The position numbers and the translations under genes are program-made. DNA of 64,000 bases from positions 1-64,000 of the forward strand of contig JAFMEZ010000003.1 of the NCBI GenBank assembly GCA_017856455.1, in the 5' to 3' direction. Positions 1-8,230 of the stretch are shown one piece after another (position 1 is the first letter of the stretch; the number at the start of each line of letters is the position of its first letter). The notes below the pieces were generated by a model. That model saw only the letters and a program-made list of their open reading frames with translations. It was not told the DNA's origin and ran no database searches. The stretch is from Parafilimonas sp. (GTDB taxonomy: Bacteria > Bacteroidota > Bacteroidia > Chitinophagales > Chitinophagaceae).

Positions 1-92
1 ACTTTCTCCCATTTCTTTCTCCATGTGAAAGGCCGGTTGCAAACAATGCAAATCTTTTGAGGCAGGTTTTCTTTTTTGACTGCTTTTCTCAT
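1..92 (-). CDS. DUF2256 domain protein, N-terminal part (cut by window edge)
   Basis: The reverse strand opens with ATG at base 92 and reads through the window edge for 30 codons: [20 protein letters not shown], then [10 protein letters not shown]. The CxxC pair followed by [10 protein letters not shown] is the hallmark of DUF2256, a family of about 50 residues with Cys pairs that probably bind a metal. The gene is too short for the ORF track. Its ATG lies one base beyond the stop of the upstream oxidoreductase, so the two are probably co-transcribed. From general knowledge, DUF2256 genes often sit beside cryptochrome/photolyase-like genes, and such a gene lies two genes upstream here. The biochemical role is unknown. 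The call is firm on family and partial by necessity. Confidence 0.8.
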   Translation of the reverse strand, partial: MRKAVKKENLPQKICIVCNRPFTWRKKWEK

Positions 93-93
93 T

Positions 94-1191
94 TTACTGC
101 AAGTAAACTGTTTTGCCTGTTGCAGCTGATTTTTTTGCAGCTTCTAAAATCTTTACAACAGTCAAATTGTTTTCGGGGGAGTATGTACCATTTTTAGGAA
201 TGGTAATTTTATTTCTGATGGCATCTGCGAAATAAAGAAACGGACTTGTATATGTTTTTGTTTCTTGTGCTGTTAGTTTGTATTCAACTTCATTGCCCGT
301 TTTGCCTTTTGCTTTCATGTTGTTGTTGTCTTTTGTAATTATGTAACCTTGGCTACCATAGATCGCCATGTCTTTTCTTGCAAAAGGCCAATTCCAAGAA
401 GCTTGTATAATGCATTGTGCAGATGGGTATTTCAATATAATTGTTGCTTCATCTTCAACTTTTGGATATATATGAGGTTTGATTTGAGAAGTTACTGCTG
501 TCACCGATAGTGGCATTTCACCATTCATCAACAGTGTCATCAGATTAGCACCATAGCATCCAAAATCCATTAGTGCCCCTCCTCCATTTTGAACAGGGTC
601 TGTCAGCCAGCTGAAAAATTCACTTGAAACACCAATTTCTTTCGGTCCTTCATGGCCGTCGTGCACAACAACCTTTCTGATCTTCCCCATAAATGAAGTA
701 TCACGTGTTAATTCAAACGACTTGTCAGTTGTTGGATACCATGAAGTCTCATAATTTGTGAGCAATAATATTTTATGCTTGTTTGCTAATGCTACCATAT
801 TTTCTGCATCTGCAACAGTGGTTGCCATTGGTTTTTCAACCATAACATGAATCCCCTTTGGTGCACATGCTTCTGCCACACTGAGGTGCTGTAGCGTTGT
901 TCCGAATCCTAATACTCCATCTGGCTTTACTTCATCAAGCATCTTATTTAAATCGTTATAAAAAAGGGAAGGAGCTAGATGATATTTATCCATCATCTTT
1001 TTGACGAGTACCTGATTTGTTTCAAAGATTCCAACAAGCTGTACTGCTGTGTCATTTTTCCTACCCAATATCCATGCGTTGTGTCCATGTGAAATTCCTG
1101 CAACTGCTAACCTTACTGTTTGGGAATGAGCTACTAGAAATTGAAGTAAAAGAAATGTATTTAAAAAGAGAACAAGTATATATTTTTTCAT
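94..1191 (-). CDS. Secreted Gfo/Idh/MocA family oxidoreductase
   Basis: A 365-residue predicted NAD(P)-dependent sugar or polyol oxidoreductase. I start at the ATG of [18 protein letters not shown] because it begins a Sec-type signal peptide ending near AHSQ; the 11 extra residues in the ORF track would block it. The mature protein begins with a Rossmann strand, but the loop reads VAGISHGH instead of a plain GxGxxG. The family EKP motif is present (VEKPMATT, about residue 130). The C-terminal alpha/beta domain contains [15 protein letters not shown], typical of the family. It sits between a photolyase gene and DUF2256, an unexpected place for a sugar enzyme. The substrate cannot be told from sequence. 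Confidence 0.85.
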   Translation of the reverse strand: MKKYILVLFLNTFLLLQFLVAHSQTVRLAVAGISHGHNAWILGRKNDTAVQLVGIFETNQVLVKKMMDKYHLAPSLFYNDLNKMLDEVKPDGVLGFGTTLQHLSVAEACAPKGIHVMVEKPMATTVADAENMVALANKHKILLLTNYETSWYPTTDKSFELTRDTSFMGKIRKVVVHDGHEGPKEIGVSSEFFSWLTDPVQNGGGALMDFGCYGANLMTLLMNGEMPLSVTAVTSQIKPHIYPKVEDEATIILKYPSAQCIIQASWNWPFARKDMAIYGSQGYIITKDNNNMKAKGKTGNEVEYKLTAQETKTYTSPFLYFADAIRNKITIPKNGTYSPENNLTVVKILEAAKKSAATGKTVYLQ

Positions 1192-1248
1192 CCTTAGTAT
1201 TTTTTCAATCTCTAAGTTAGTCACCTTCTTGCTAATAAATATCTATTC

Positions 1249-2754
1249 TTATTTAAGCTGGTGGATTCTTTTTAAAAAAGAGTTTGCAGCATCAAGATGG
1301 GAATTTTGTTTTTCTTTTTCCATTTTATCCCAGGTTTTTAGCAACATAGCCCATCTGGGATTTTTTGAAAAGACCTGTCTATGCTTCGATAAAAATCTCC
1401 AGAAGAGTCCGTCCCAGGTTTTCTGCCAATCACCTTTTTTAAAATCACCCATTTTCATCAAATAATTAGAACCTGCGATATAGGGCTTGCTGGTGATCAT
1501 TCCGCCATCACTAAATTGTGACATCCCATAAATATTTGGTACCATTACCCAATCGTATGCATCAATATACATCTGCATGAACCATTGATAAACATCATCT
1601 GGTTTGATTTCACAGAGCAGCATGAAATTCCCCAATACCATTAATCTTTCAATGTGATGTGAGTATCCTGTTTTTAAAAGTTTATCAATGGTTACATCAA
1701 TGGGATGTATTCCTGTGGTTCCATCATAAAAACTTGCTGGCATTTTATGTGTAAATCCCCAAAAATTATTTGTCCGTTGTATTACACCAATTTTTTGGTA
1801 AGTAAGTTGAACGAATTCTCTCCACCCCATGATCTGTCTTATGATTCCTTCAATGCTATTGATTGGAATAGCTTGTTTTTTATATGCTATGATTAATTTC
1901 TGGATGAACTGCTCAGGTGAAATCAAACCAATGTTGAGCAATGGACTCATTACGCTGTGAAATAAGGTAGATTCTTGCCATACCATAGCGTCTTCGTAAA
2001 TACCAAAAGAATTCAGTTTCTCTTTGATAAAAATTTCCAATGCCTGTTCAGCATCTTCATGTGTGCAAGGGTAGTATATGTTTTCTTTATTGTTATTAAA
2101 TGGTGCTCCAGATTTACCAAGGTTATTTTTATAATTTTTCTCTGTGTAAACTATGGCTTCTTCAATAAAGGCATTGCTGCTGAAAAAATGTAATGATGGG
2201 ATGGGTGTATTTTTTGGAATTTTTTTTCTGTTGTCAACATCATATGTCCATTTTCCACCTTCAGGCTGATTGTCTTTATCGATTAATATCTTTCTGATTT
2301 TTCTTTGTTCTGTATAAAATCCAGTTTGGTAGAATGGTTTACGTGTGCCCAATAGGGATACATCTTCCTTCTTATTATTAAGAAAATTTGGACTGGGTAG
2401 CAAGCTGATCGTTATACCATGTTGCTTGGTATATGTTTTCAATTGTTTCTCAAGCCAATTGTCATTTGGATGATACAATTGAATATGTTTTACTTTTTGG
2501 GAGTGAAGTTTATTAATGAGTGCAGAAACATTGCACTCGTTTTCTTGAGCAGTAATGTATATTGTTTTATACTTTCGTTTTTTGAGATAGTCCTCATAAT
2601 ATTTCATTGAAGACCTGTGCAGTATAATTTTTTGTTTATGAAATTGGTATTGATTGAAAAATAGATCGTTTTCAATCAGGTAAACTGGCGTTTTAACATC
2701 GATACCCGAAGTGTCTTTGAACAGTTGATGGGGGAAAACCAGAAATACCTGCAT
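1249..2754 (-). CDS. Cryptochrome/photolyase-related protein (CryB/PhrB-like, DPRP family)
   Basis: A 501-residue flavoprotein-type protein of the deoxyribodipyrimidine photolyase-related family. Relatives repair (6-4) photoproducts or act as light sensors. Recognisable segments are GIIRQIMGWREFV, the RLMVLGNFMLL helix, DAYDWVMVPNIYGMSQFSDG and SKPYIAGSNYLMKMGDF near the C-terminus. The classical members of the PhrB group hold a 4Fe-4S cluster through Cys residues that follow this last motif. Here the region reads FKKGDWQKTWDGLFWRF with no Cys, and the whole protein has only three Cys, so no four-Cys cluster can form. The N-terminal alpha/beta domain and overall length are normal. Start is the ATG of MQVFLVFPHQLF. 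Confidence 0.88.
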   Translation of the reverse strand: MQVFLVFPHQLFKDTSGIDVKTPVYLIENDLFFNQYQFHKQKIILHRSSMKYYEDYLKKRKYKTIYITAQENECNVSALINKLHSQKVKHIQLYHPNDNWLEKQLKTYTKQHGITISLLPSPNFLNNKKEDVSLLGTRKPFYQTGFYTEQRKIRKILIDKDNQPEGGKWTYDVDNRKKIPKNTPIPSLHFFSSNAFIEEAIVYTEKNYKNNLGKSGAPFNNNKENIYYPCTHEDAEQALEIFIKEKLNSFGIYEDAMVWQESTLFHSVMSPLLNIGLISPEQFIQKLIIAYKKQAIPINSIEGIIRQIMGWREFVQLTYQKIGVIQRTNNFWGFTHKMPASFYDGTTGIHPIDVTIDKLLKTGYSHHIERLMVLGNFMLLCEIKPDDVYQWFMQMYIDAYDWVMVPNIYGMSQFSDGGMITSKPYIAGSNYLMKMGDFKKGDWQKTWDGLFWRFLSKHRQVFSKNPRWAMLLKTWDKMEKEKQNSHLDAANSFLKRIHQLK

Positions 2755-2795
2755 GAAGACTATAACAAATGATCTTCAATTCGGTTCGAAACCAT

Positions 2796-3326
2796 CTACC
2801 AAACTATTTCGAATTTAACCTTCACTTCATTGTCAACTTTAGTGAGCATAAAAGAAGGTCTCTCAATTTTAAAGTCTTCCAGCAGGAAGATAAAATTTCC
2901 ATTTGCAGTATTCTCTTTGTCTTTCTTTTTTGTAGTAGTCTCGAAAGCAATTTCTTTTTTTACGCCGTGAAACTCCAGCATACCTTTTACAAGTAATTTA
3001 TTGTTTCCGGCTTCAGTTATTGAAGTTGACTGGAAAGTAATATTTGGAAATTTTAGTGATTCAACGATTTCAAGCATGTGTCCATCACGATTTGAACTTT
3101 TTGAATCAAACGAACTCACTTTAGCGAGTATGGCAATTTTTTCAATTTGTCCGTTTGAATTCAATTGAACAATTCCGTTCAATTGGTTTGATGTGCCTTC
3201 CCAGGCGTGCATGATATGGTTCATGCCATAGGTAATAGAGGATTTATTTTTATTGACGGAAATTTTTGTTTGTGAAAAAGATAAAAAGGGTAGACATGCC
3301 AATATGATATAGACGAATAATTTCAT
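2796..3326 (-). CDS. YceI family periplasmic protein
   Basis: A 176-residue YceI-like lipocalin-fold protein; relatives bind isoprenoid or other hydrophobic ligands in the periplasm. The ORF track begins 47 codons too early; MKLFVYIILACLPFLSFSQ is a clear signal peptide and its ATG follows the stop of the upstream gene by two bases. The mature part has the alternating beta pattern of the family, with HAWEGTSNQLNGIVQ, KSSNRDGHMLEIVESLKFP and KGMLEFHGVKKEIAFE, all recognisable YceI landmarks. It is co-oriented with, and probably co-transcribed with, a His-rich membrane protein. In E. coli yceI is coupled to a cytochrome b561 gene, which makes the pairing worth noting. Confidence 0.85.
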   Translation of the reverse strand: MKLFVYIILACLPFLSFSQTKISVNKNKSSITYGMNHIMHAWEGTSNQLNGIVQLNSNGQIEKIAILAKVSSFDSKSSNRDGHMLEIVESLKFPNITFQSTSITEAGNNKLLVKGMLEFHGVKKEIAFETTTKKKDKENTANGNFIFLLEDFKIERPSFMLTKVDNEVKVKFEIVW

Positions 3327-3328
3327 AA

Positions 3329-3919
3329 TTAAAATTTTATGCTGATGATGGCAGCACCAAAACTTGCAAAAGTGGTGATTGCTGCAGCTCTGTGAAGTGA
3401 TCTTGGTCCGTTTTCTGCCAATACGTTGGTCGTAATCATCCCTGCCATGTGTACAACTGACAGCCATTTATGCAAACGAATAGCAGATAATTTTTTATCA
3501 CGGTTGATCAATGGGGGAGGAGCAAAAAATGACATTGCAGCCGTTGCACCATAGGATATATTTACACCAACTGCAAGGTTTTCATGTAGATCTTTAATTT
3601 GATTATTCCCTCTATATAATTGAGTTCCTGTAATTGCTTGTCCTGCCATTCCCCCTAGGGTAATAAATCCAAGCACTTGGTGGGCAACCAACATTGCTCT
3701 TCTGATCTTTAACTCTTTTTCTCTGTTGGCTGTATTGAGTTGTATTACTGGTCGCATCAATCCTTTCTCTCCCCATAATACTCTTTGTGTGATAAGCATT
3801 TTTGGAGGGAGTAATTGAACTGATGTGTCGTTTGAGTTTTTTAATTCAGAGAGCAAATCTTCTTGTGCAGATACAAGTTGACTCAGTAAAAGGAAAATAA
3901 TAAAATTCAATGTTTTCAT
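3329..3919 (-). CDS. Membrane protein with conserved-looking His residues (cytochrome b561-like?)
   Basis: A 196-residue protein starting at MKTLNFIIFLLLSQLVSAQ, a signal peptide; the 23 extra residues in the ORF track are unlikely to be used. After a short hydrophilic region come about four hydrophobic segments. Histidines lie at or near their ends: MLVAHQVLGF, DLHENLAVG, RLHKWLSVVHMAGMI and SLHRAAAITTF. This arrangement resembles four-helix b-type cytochromes that bind haem through His pairs across the membrane, but I do not recognise the family for certain. It lies two bases upstream of a yceI gene, fitting a b561/YceI pair. The alternative is a plain DUF membrane protein with no cofactor. 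Confidence 0.7.
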   Translation of the reverse strand: MKTLNFIIFLLLSQLVSAQEDLLSELKNSNDTSVQLLPPKMLITQRVLWGEKGLMRPVIQLNTANREKELKIRRAMLVAHQVLGFITLGGMAGQAITGTQLYRGNNQIKDLHENLAVGVNISYGATAAMSFFAPPPLINRDKKLSAIRLHKWLSVVHMAGMITTNVLAENGPRSLHRAAAITTFASFGAAIISIKF

Positions 3920-4019
3920 GAGAGAGGGATTGCGCTGTAATTTAACAAATACTTGAAAGTGAATAAGCAATAAAATGCTAAAGTTCATTTAGCAGTTTAT
4001 CATATCTTAGATCAATCAT

Positions 4020-4772
4020 ATGAGGATTCGTTTAATTGTACTTTTTATTCTGTTGATATTTTTTGGGGGAGTTAAGGCTCAGGTTATAAAAGCAATCAAT
4101 CAAAATCTTTGGCTATCCTATGTAGGGGTACATCCCATTTCAAAAAATTTATCATTGCATGCAGAGGTTTCATGGCGTAGGAATGAATTATTCAGGAATC
4201 CACAGCAGCTATTACTGAGAACGGGATTGATTGGTAATCTTGGGAAAGGAATTAGTATAGGTGGTGGGTATTGTTATGTGATTACATATCCGTATGGGGG
4301 AATGCCTGCAAAATCTACTTTCCCTGAGAATAGAATCTGGCAGCAATTTCAGGTTAGAAAACAAGTCAAGCACTTGGAAATGGTAAGTAGAATTAGATTG
4401 GAGCAACGTTTTGTTTATCAGCCAACTTTACAGGCTGGCATTTGGGATGCTGGTCAGGCTGTATATTCAACCCGTTTCAGGTATATGCAAAGAGTGTCTC
4501 TTCCATTATCTGCTTCAGTTATAAAGGAAAATGTTTTTTATGCTACTGCATTTGATGAAATATTCTATGGTTTTGGTCGACAGATAGGTAAATACAATTT
4601 TGATCAGAACAGGGTATTTGCTGGATTAGGGTATGTTTTCCCAAAGTTTGGCAGAATGGAATTTGGATATTTTCATCAGCATATCAAAAGAAGCAGCGGA
4701 ACAAAAATCGAGAATAACAAAACGATTCAAATCAATTTTCTTCCCAATTTTTCGCTCTTCAATAATAAATAG
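4020..4772 (+). CDS. DUF2490 domain protein, outer-membrane beta-barrel-like
   Basis: A 250-residue protein with a signal peptide (MRIRLIVLFILLIFFGGVKAQ) followed by alternating beta-strand sequence such as NLWLSYVGVHPISKNLSLHA and NRVFAGLGYVFPKFGRMEFG. NQNLWLSYVG, SWRRNELFRNPQQLLLRTG and SRIRLEQRFV are typical of DUF2490, a Bacteroidota family predicted to form a small outer-membrane barrel. Function is not known. It ends at a TAG that directly abuts the stop codon of the convergent plug-domain gene, with no base between them. It is divergent from the YceI/b561-like pair across a 100-base gap that must hold both promoters; the closest match to TAnnTTTG on its strand is TATCTTAG at 4003-4010. 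Confidence 0.82.
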   Translation: MRIRLIVLFILLIFFGGVKAQVIKAINQNLWLSYVGVHPISKNLSLHAEVSWRRNELFRNPQQLLLRTGLIGNLGKGISIGGGYCYVITYPYGGMPAKSTFPENRIWQQFQVRKQVKHLEMVSRIRLEQRFVYQPTLQAGIWDAGQAVYSTRFRYMQRVSLPLSASVIKENVFYATAFDEIFYGFGRQIGKYNFDQNRVFAGLGYVFPKFGRMEFGYFHQHIKRSSGTKIENNKTIQINFLPNFSLFNNK

Positions 4773-5636
4773 TTATTTGTCTTGTATTTTTTCTTTGAGC
4801 AATTCCAATAGTCTTTTGCTGTCTGGTGAATTTTTAAAGTTTGATGCTCTTTCCCCGAAAATCCAAAGTGTATAAGGGAGTTCTTTCTGAATTTTTATTT
4901 CTTGGGGCAATGCATCATCATATCCACCCTTCTTTGTTTTGATAATGATTACTCCATTTGCACCTCTCACACCATACATGGCAGTTGATGAGGCATCTTT
5001 AAGCACTTCAACAGATGCAATATCATCTGGGTTGATACTATTGATATTATTAATAGGCACATCGTCTACAATGTACAATGGATTTGAATTTGAATTGACT
5101 GATGATATTCCTCTGATTCGAACTTTTGGAACACCTCCAGGTGAATTATCATTTCCAACATAAACTCCTGCAGCTTGTCCTTGCATTTTTTGTACCACTG
5201 TACCACTTGTCGCTGCCAATTGCTTTTGATCAATTGTACTGCTACTTGCATTGGATTCATCAGCAGTTTTTAATTTATTTTTTTTTGGTACCCATTCAAT
5301 ACCAATTCCATTTTCACCATTTGCACCTTTCCCTTTGGTAAGCAGTATTTTACCCAATTCATTTAGTGCTAACGAAGTGGTGTCATAAACTGGTCTTCCA
5401 GTTAAAACATCATTAGGGTCGTTATAAAAAATAATCAGGTTGTTGTCTTGGATAAAAAATTTTCTTTTAGCGTTTGATTCCTGAATGGAATTATTCACCA
5501 ATGCGAGCGATCCTAGTTTAGAAAAATGTTTATCTAAAATATTAATGATCTCGGTGTCTTTGGGAGTATTTCTCGTTTGCGCGTCTGAACTATTTATAAA
5601 AACAACGCACAAAAAAATTCCAAAAAGCTTTTTCAT
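4773..5636 (-). CDS. Secreted TonB plug-domain protein without a beta-barrel
   Basis: A 287-residue secreted protein. Start chosen at MKKLFGIFLCVVFINSSDAQ, a signal peptide. From about residue 140 it carries a SusC/RagA-type TonB receptor plug: QGQAAGVYV, PKVRIRGISSVNSNSNPLYI, VDDVPINNINSINPDDIASV, EVLKDASSTAMYGVRGANGV and IIIKTKKG. The chain then stops after about 50 more residues, where a full SusC protein would continue with several hundred residues of barrel. No frameshift or downstream barrel is visible, and the next sequence is a convergent gene, so this looks like a designed short protein and not a fragment. It is last in a row of four minus-strand genes with an ABC transporter and a LolA-like protein. 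Role unknown. Confidence 0.85.
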   Translation of the reverse strand: MKKLFGIFLCVVFINSSDAQTRNTPKDTEIINILDKHFSKLGSLALVNNSIQESNAKRKFFIQDNNLIIFYNDPNDVLTGRPVYDTTSLALNELGKILLTKGKGANGENGIGIEWVPKKNKLKTADESNASSSTIDQKQLAATSGTVVQKMQGQAAGVYVGNDNSPGGVPKVRIRGISSVNSNSNPLYIVDDVPINNINSINPDDIASVEVLKDASSTAMYGVRGANGVIIIKTKKGGYDDALPQEIKIQKELPYTLWIFGERASNFKNSPDSKRLLELLKEKIQDK

Positions 5637-5694
5637 GTTGTTATTTTTAATGAAGTTACATAAAAGTGAATTTTCAGAGAAACGATTTAACAAA

Positions 5695-6357
5695 TCAATT
5701 GATTTTGTATTGTTGAAATACAATTTCTGCTTTTCCCTTATTCAACATCGCAGTATTTACTTTTTCATTCTTCCGACTGCTATTATCAAAATCCAATGTC
5801 AATCCTTTGGGTATTTTATAGTCTTTTGCATTGAACGTAAATATTAATTTATCAGGTAAGCCGTATTGAATATATTTTCCGTATTGCATTTCCATCTCAT
5901 AAGTGCCCTCTTCTTTTGTGGTTGTACTACTTTTCTCCACAACTAAATCTGTTTCATTGATGTATACAGTTGACAAAACAATATTTGAATTTGAAGAATT
6001 AGGAAGAAGTTTTATTACTCGAAGTACTTTTTGTTTTACTGTTTCCCTCCCACCGTCAATTACAGTGAAATCATTTGAAAAAATGTTTTGTAGTGAAATT
6101 GCGTTTACTCCTTTGGGTATAAATGTTACTCCACTATTACTTTGAATGCTAATCTCATTTGGCTTTTTAAAATATACCTTTACTTTGGCAATAGGTATTT
6201 TTAAATAAGCAATGGTAGTTTTCATCGTACCATTTGCTTCATAGCGATTGATTTTCTCTAATTTGGATTTTACTTGATTAATGAGTTTATTGATATCCTG
6301 ACTTTTCAGATTTGTTTCAACCAATAAAAAAACAAGAAGAGATATAAGGTATTTCAT
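5695..6357 (-). CDS. LolA-like periplasmic lipoprotein-carrier protein
   Basis: A 220-residue secreted protein with signal peptide MKYLISLLVFLLVETNLKSQ. The mature chain has the LolA/LppX pattern: an early helix (INKLINQVKSKLEKINRYEA), then NGTMKTTIAYLKIPIAKVKV, YFKKPNEISIQS and repeated amphipathic beta strands to the end. That fold carries lipids or lipoproteins across the periplasm. The gene follows an ABC-2 permease by five bases and precedes the plug-only gene by 58 bases, so an envelope-transport role is plausible. The sequence is diverged from classical LolA, and I would not call it the housekeeping lolA. Confidence 0.65.
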   Translation of the reverse strand: MKYLISLLVFLLVETNLKSQDINKLINQVKSKLEKINRYEANGTMKTTIAYLKIPIAKVKVYFKKPNEISIQSNSGVTFIPKGVNAISLQNIFSNDFTVIDGGRETVKQKVLRVIKLLPNSSNSNIVLSTVYINETDLVVEKSSTTTKEEGTYEMEMQYGKYIQYGLPDKLIFTFNAKDYKIPKGLTLDFDNSSRKNEKVNTAMLNKGKAEIVFQQYKIN

Positions 6358-6362
6358 GAGTA

Positions 6363-7256
6363 TTATGATAAAATGTCCTTCTTTCTAAATATATATATGC
6401 TGATCAATAATATAGCTCCTATATGGGCTAATAAAATGCTTATACTTTTTTGAATGGCCTGAATATCTTCAACACTTCCTCTGATTGGAATACCCTCTTG
6501 GTTGGTAGCAATGTAAAAAAAGCCTTTCCATCCAACCAGGTAACTGGTGAAGAGATATGGTTTAACATATTCGTCGATGATTGGAATATTCATATTAGAC
6601 ACGATAGTGAAAACCAGTACTATACAAATTGTAGTGATGATTGGGCCGATTGAATTTTCAGCAAAAAGTGAAAAGAAAATCGCTAGTGCTGCAATGACCG
6701 TTAGTGCGATAGCTGCATAACCAAATGCGGCTAAATACCTCCAGAGAATATCATCACTGGTAATTTGCATGATCTGCGAAACTTCCCCTGCTACTCTAAA
6801 GACAAGCATATCTCCTGACCCAAAGATGATCAAGCTCAACCCAAGCGCACATATCGCCATCCATATCAATAAAATAACGGTATAAATCATGGAGGATAAA
6901 AATTTTGCGATCAATAACTCTTGCCTGCTGATGGGTTTACTTAATATAAGTCTTAATGTACCCATATTTGCCTCACCACTGATTGCATCTCCAGCAACCA
7001 ATGCAACCAATATTGGTACTTGTACCAGTAATGTATTGAGAATGATGTAGCACATAAAATAACCATTCATGGCATTAAGCTTGTTCAATTGAAAACTATC
7101 ATTGATTCCTTGCAGCATGAGGTTCATATAGTTTTCACCATCTGCTTTAAATGCAAATTGAAAAATCAATACAATTGCACATATCGCTGCAAAGGATATA
7201 TAGGTTCTCGGTCTTTTACTGATTTTAAACAATTCAATACCTAGTAAGGTCCACAT
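6363..7256 (-). CDS. ABC-2 type transporter permease
   Basis: A 297-residue integral membrane protein with about six hydrophobic segments and a large extracytoplasmic loop between the first two (KADGENYMNLMLQGINDSFQ). The stretch GDAISGEANMGTLRLILSKP followed by ISRQELLIAKFLSS is the typical ABC-2 permease signature. The ORF track uses a TTG at 7262; I prefer the ATG at 7256 (MWTLLGIELFKI), which follows the stop of the ATPase gene by two bases. It would form a half of an exporter with that ATPase. The substrate is not evident; the LolA-like and plug-only genes downstream suggest an envelope lipid or protein. Confidence 0.88.
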   Translation of the reverse strand: MWTLLGIELFKISKRPRTYISFAAICAIVLIFQFAFKADGENYMNLMLQGINDSFQLNKLNAMNGYFMCYIILNTLLVQVPILVALVAGDAISGEANMGTLRLILSKPISRQELLIAKFLSSMIYTVILLIWMAICALGLSLIIFGSGDMLVFRVAGEVSQIMQITSDDILWRYLAAFGYAAIALTVIAALAIFFSLFAENSIGPIITTICIVLVFTIVSNMNIPIIDEYVKPYLFTSYLVGWKGFFYIATNQEGIPIRGSVEDIQAIQKSISILLAHIGAILLISIYIFRKKDILS

Positions 7257-7258
7257 GA

Positions 7259-8164
7259 TCAATGATTGGTCAGTTTAAGAAAGTAGTTTTCAAGAGAATG
7301 CTTGGATTTAATATTTAATACTTCGATGTCTTTTTCAATTAAATATTTAATTAGCGCAGGGATATTGCTTTTGTTCATTTCAAACAATAATTCATTCTCT
7401 GAAATAAGTAGCTTTTCCCATTGTGTATTTCTGATGTAATTCAATGTTTGATTTAAATCAGCAGTATCTATTTGTACAATTGTTTTCGCTGGGTCTAATA
7501 GCTGATTCACTTTTCCTTCCACAATCTTTTCCCCTTTATGAAGAATGATCATATTATCTGCCACCATTTCAATTTCATTTAACAAGTGTGATGAAATCAA
7601 AATTGTTTTACCCTCGTTTTTACTAAAGTGACTGATTAAGTTTCTGATATCGGATATGCCCTGAGGATCCAGTCCGTTTGTTGGCTCATCAAGTATGATG
7701 AACTCAGGGTCGTTCAACAGTGCAATGGCAATTCCCATCCGTTGTTTCATGCCCTGACTGTATGATTTTACTTTATCATTTCCCCGCCCTTTTAATCCGA
7801 CTTTCTCCAACAACACATCAAGATCCTTTTTATAAGTAGGCAGCTTAAAAATTCTTGAAAATATTCTCAGGTTATCGTACCCACTCAAATAACCATAGGT
7901 TTCTGGCTTTTCAATGATGGCTCCAATATTCTTTAAAATATCTTTTTCATTGCCTTGAAGGGGTTTCCCAAAAATGTTGATTTTCCCTGCTGTGGGTTGT
8001 ATGAGTGAAAGCAGCATGCGCATGGTGGTGCTTTTCCCGGCACCATTCTGACCAAGAAAACCGTAAACGCTTCCTCTTTCTATCTGAAATGAAATGTTTT
8101 TAACAGCTTGAAAGGATTTGTAGGATTTTGATAATCCTTCAACTTCTACAATGTTTTGCCCCAT
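7259..8164 (-). CDS. ABC transporter ATP-binding protein
   Basis: A 301-residue cytoplasmic ABC ATPase of the type paired with ABC-2 permeases. Walker A is GQNGAGKST, the signature is YSQGMKQRMG, Walker B is EFIILDEPTNGLDP and the H-loop is ISSHLLNEIE; all are intact. A C-terminal extension of about 80 residues follows, as is usual in this subfamily. The stop lies just before the permease start, and the four genes from here to 4773 run in the same direction with short gaps, so a single operon is likely. Confidence 0.92.
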   Translation of the reverse strand: MGQNIVEVEGLSKSYKSFQAVKNISFQIERGSVYGFLGQNGAGKSTTMRMLLSLIQPTAGKINIFGKPLQGNEKDILKNIGAIIEKPETYGYLSGYDNLRIFSRIFKLPTYKKDLDVLLEKVGLKGRGNDKVKSYSQGMKQRMGIAIALLNDPEFIILDEPTNGLDPQGISDIRNLISHFSKNEGKTILISSHLLNEIEMVADNMIILHKGEKIVEGKVNQLLDPAKTIVQIDTADLNQTLNYIRNTQWEKLLISENELLFEMNKSNIPALIKYLIEKDIEVLNIKSKHSLENYFLKLTNH

Positions 8165-8230
8165 CGTATATATAACAAAACAATCCTGATATGGTTGATA
8201 TAAAACCCTATTTACAGATAATTTTCGTCC

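Noticed and set aside
1229-1465. Plus-strand ORF of 78 residues
   Set aside because: Shadow of the photolyase gene on the other strand; no domain or start signal.
2769-2996. Plus-strand ORF of 75 residues
   Set aside because: Antisense to yceI; Phe/Ser-rich composition typical of a shadow frame.
3920-4019. Possible promoter TATCTTAG for the DUF2490 gene
   Set aside because: One mismatch to TAnnTTTG and no TTG at the right distance; mentioned under the gene only.
5485-5847. Plus-strand ORF of 120 residues
   Set aside because: Spans the antisense of the plug-only and LolA-like genes, with no recognisable domain.
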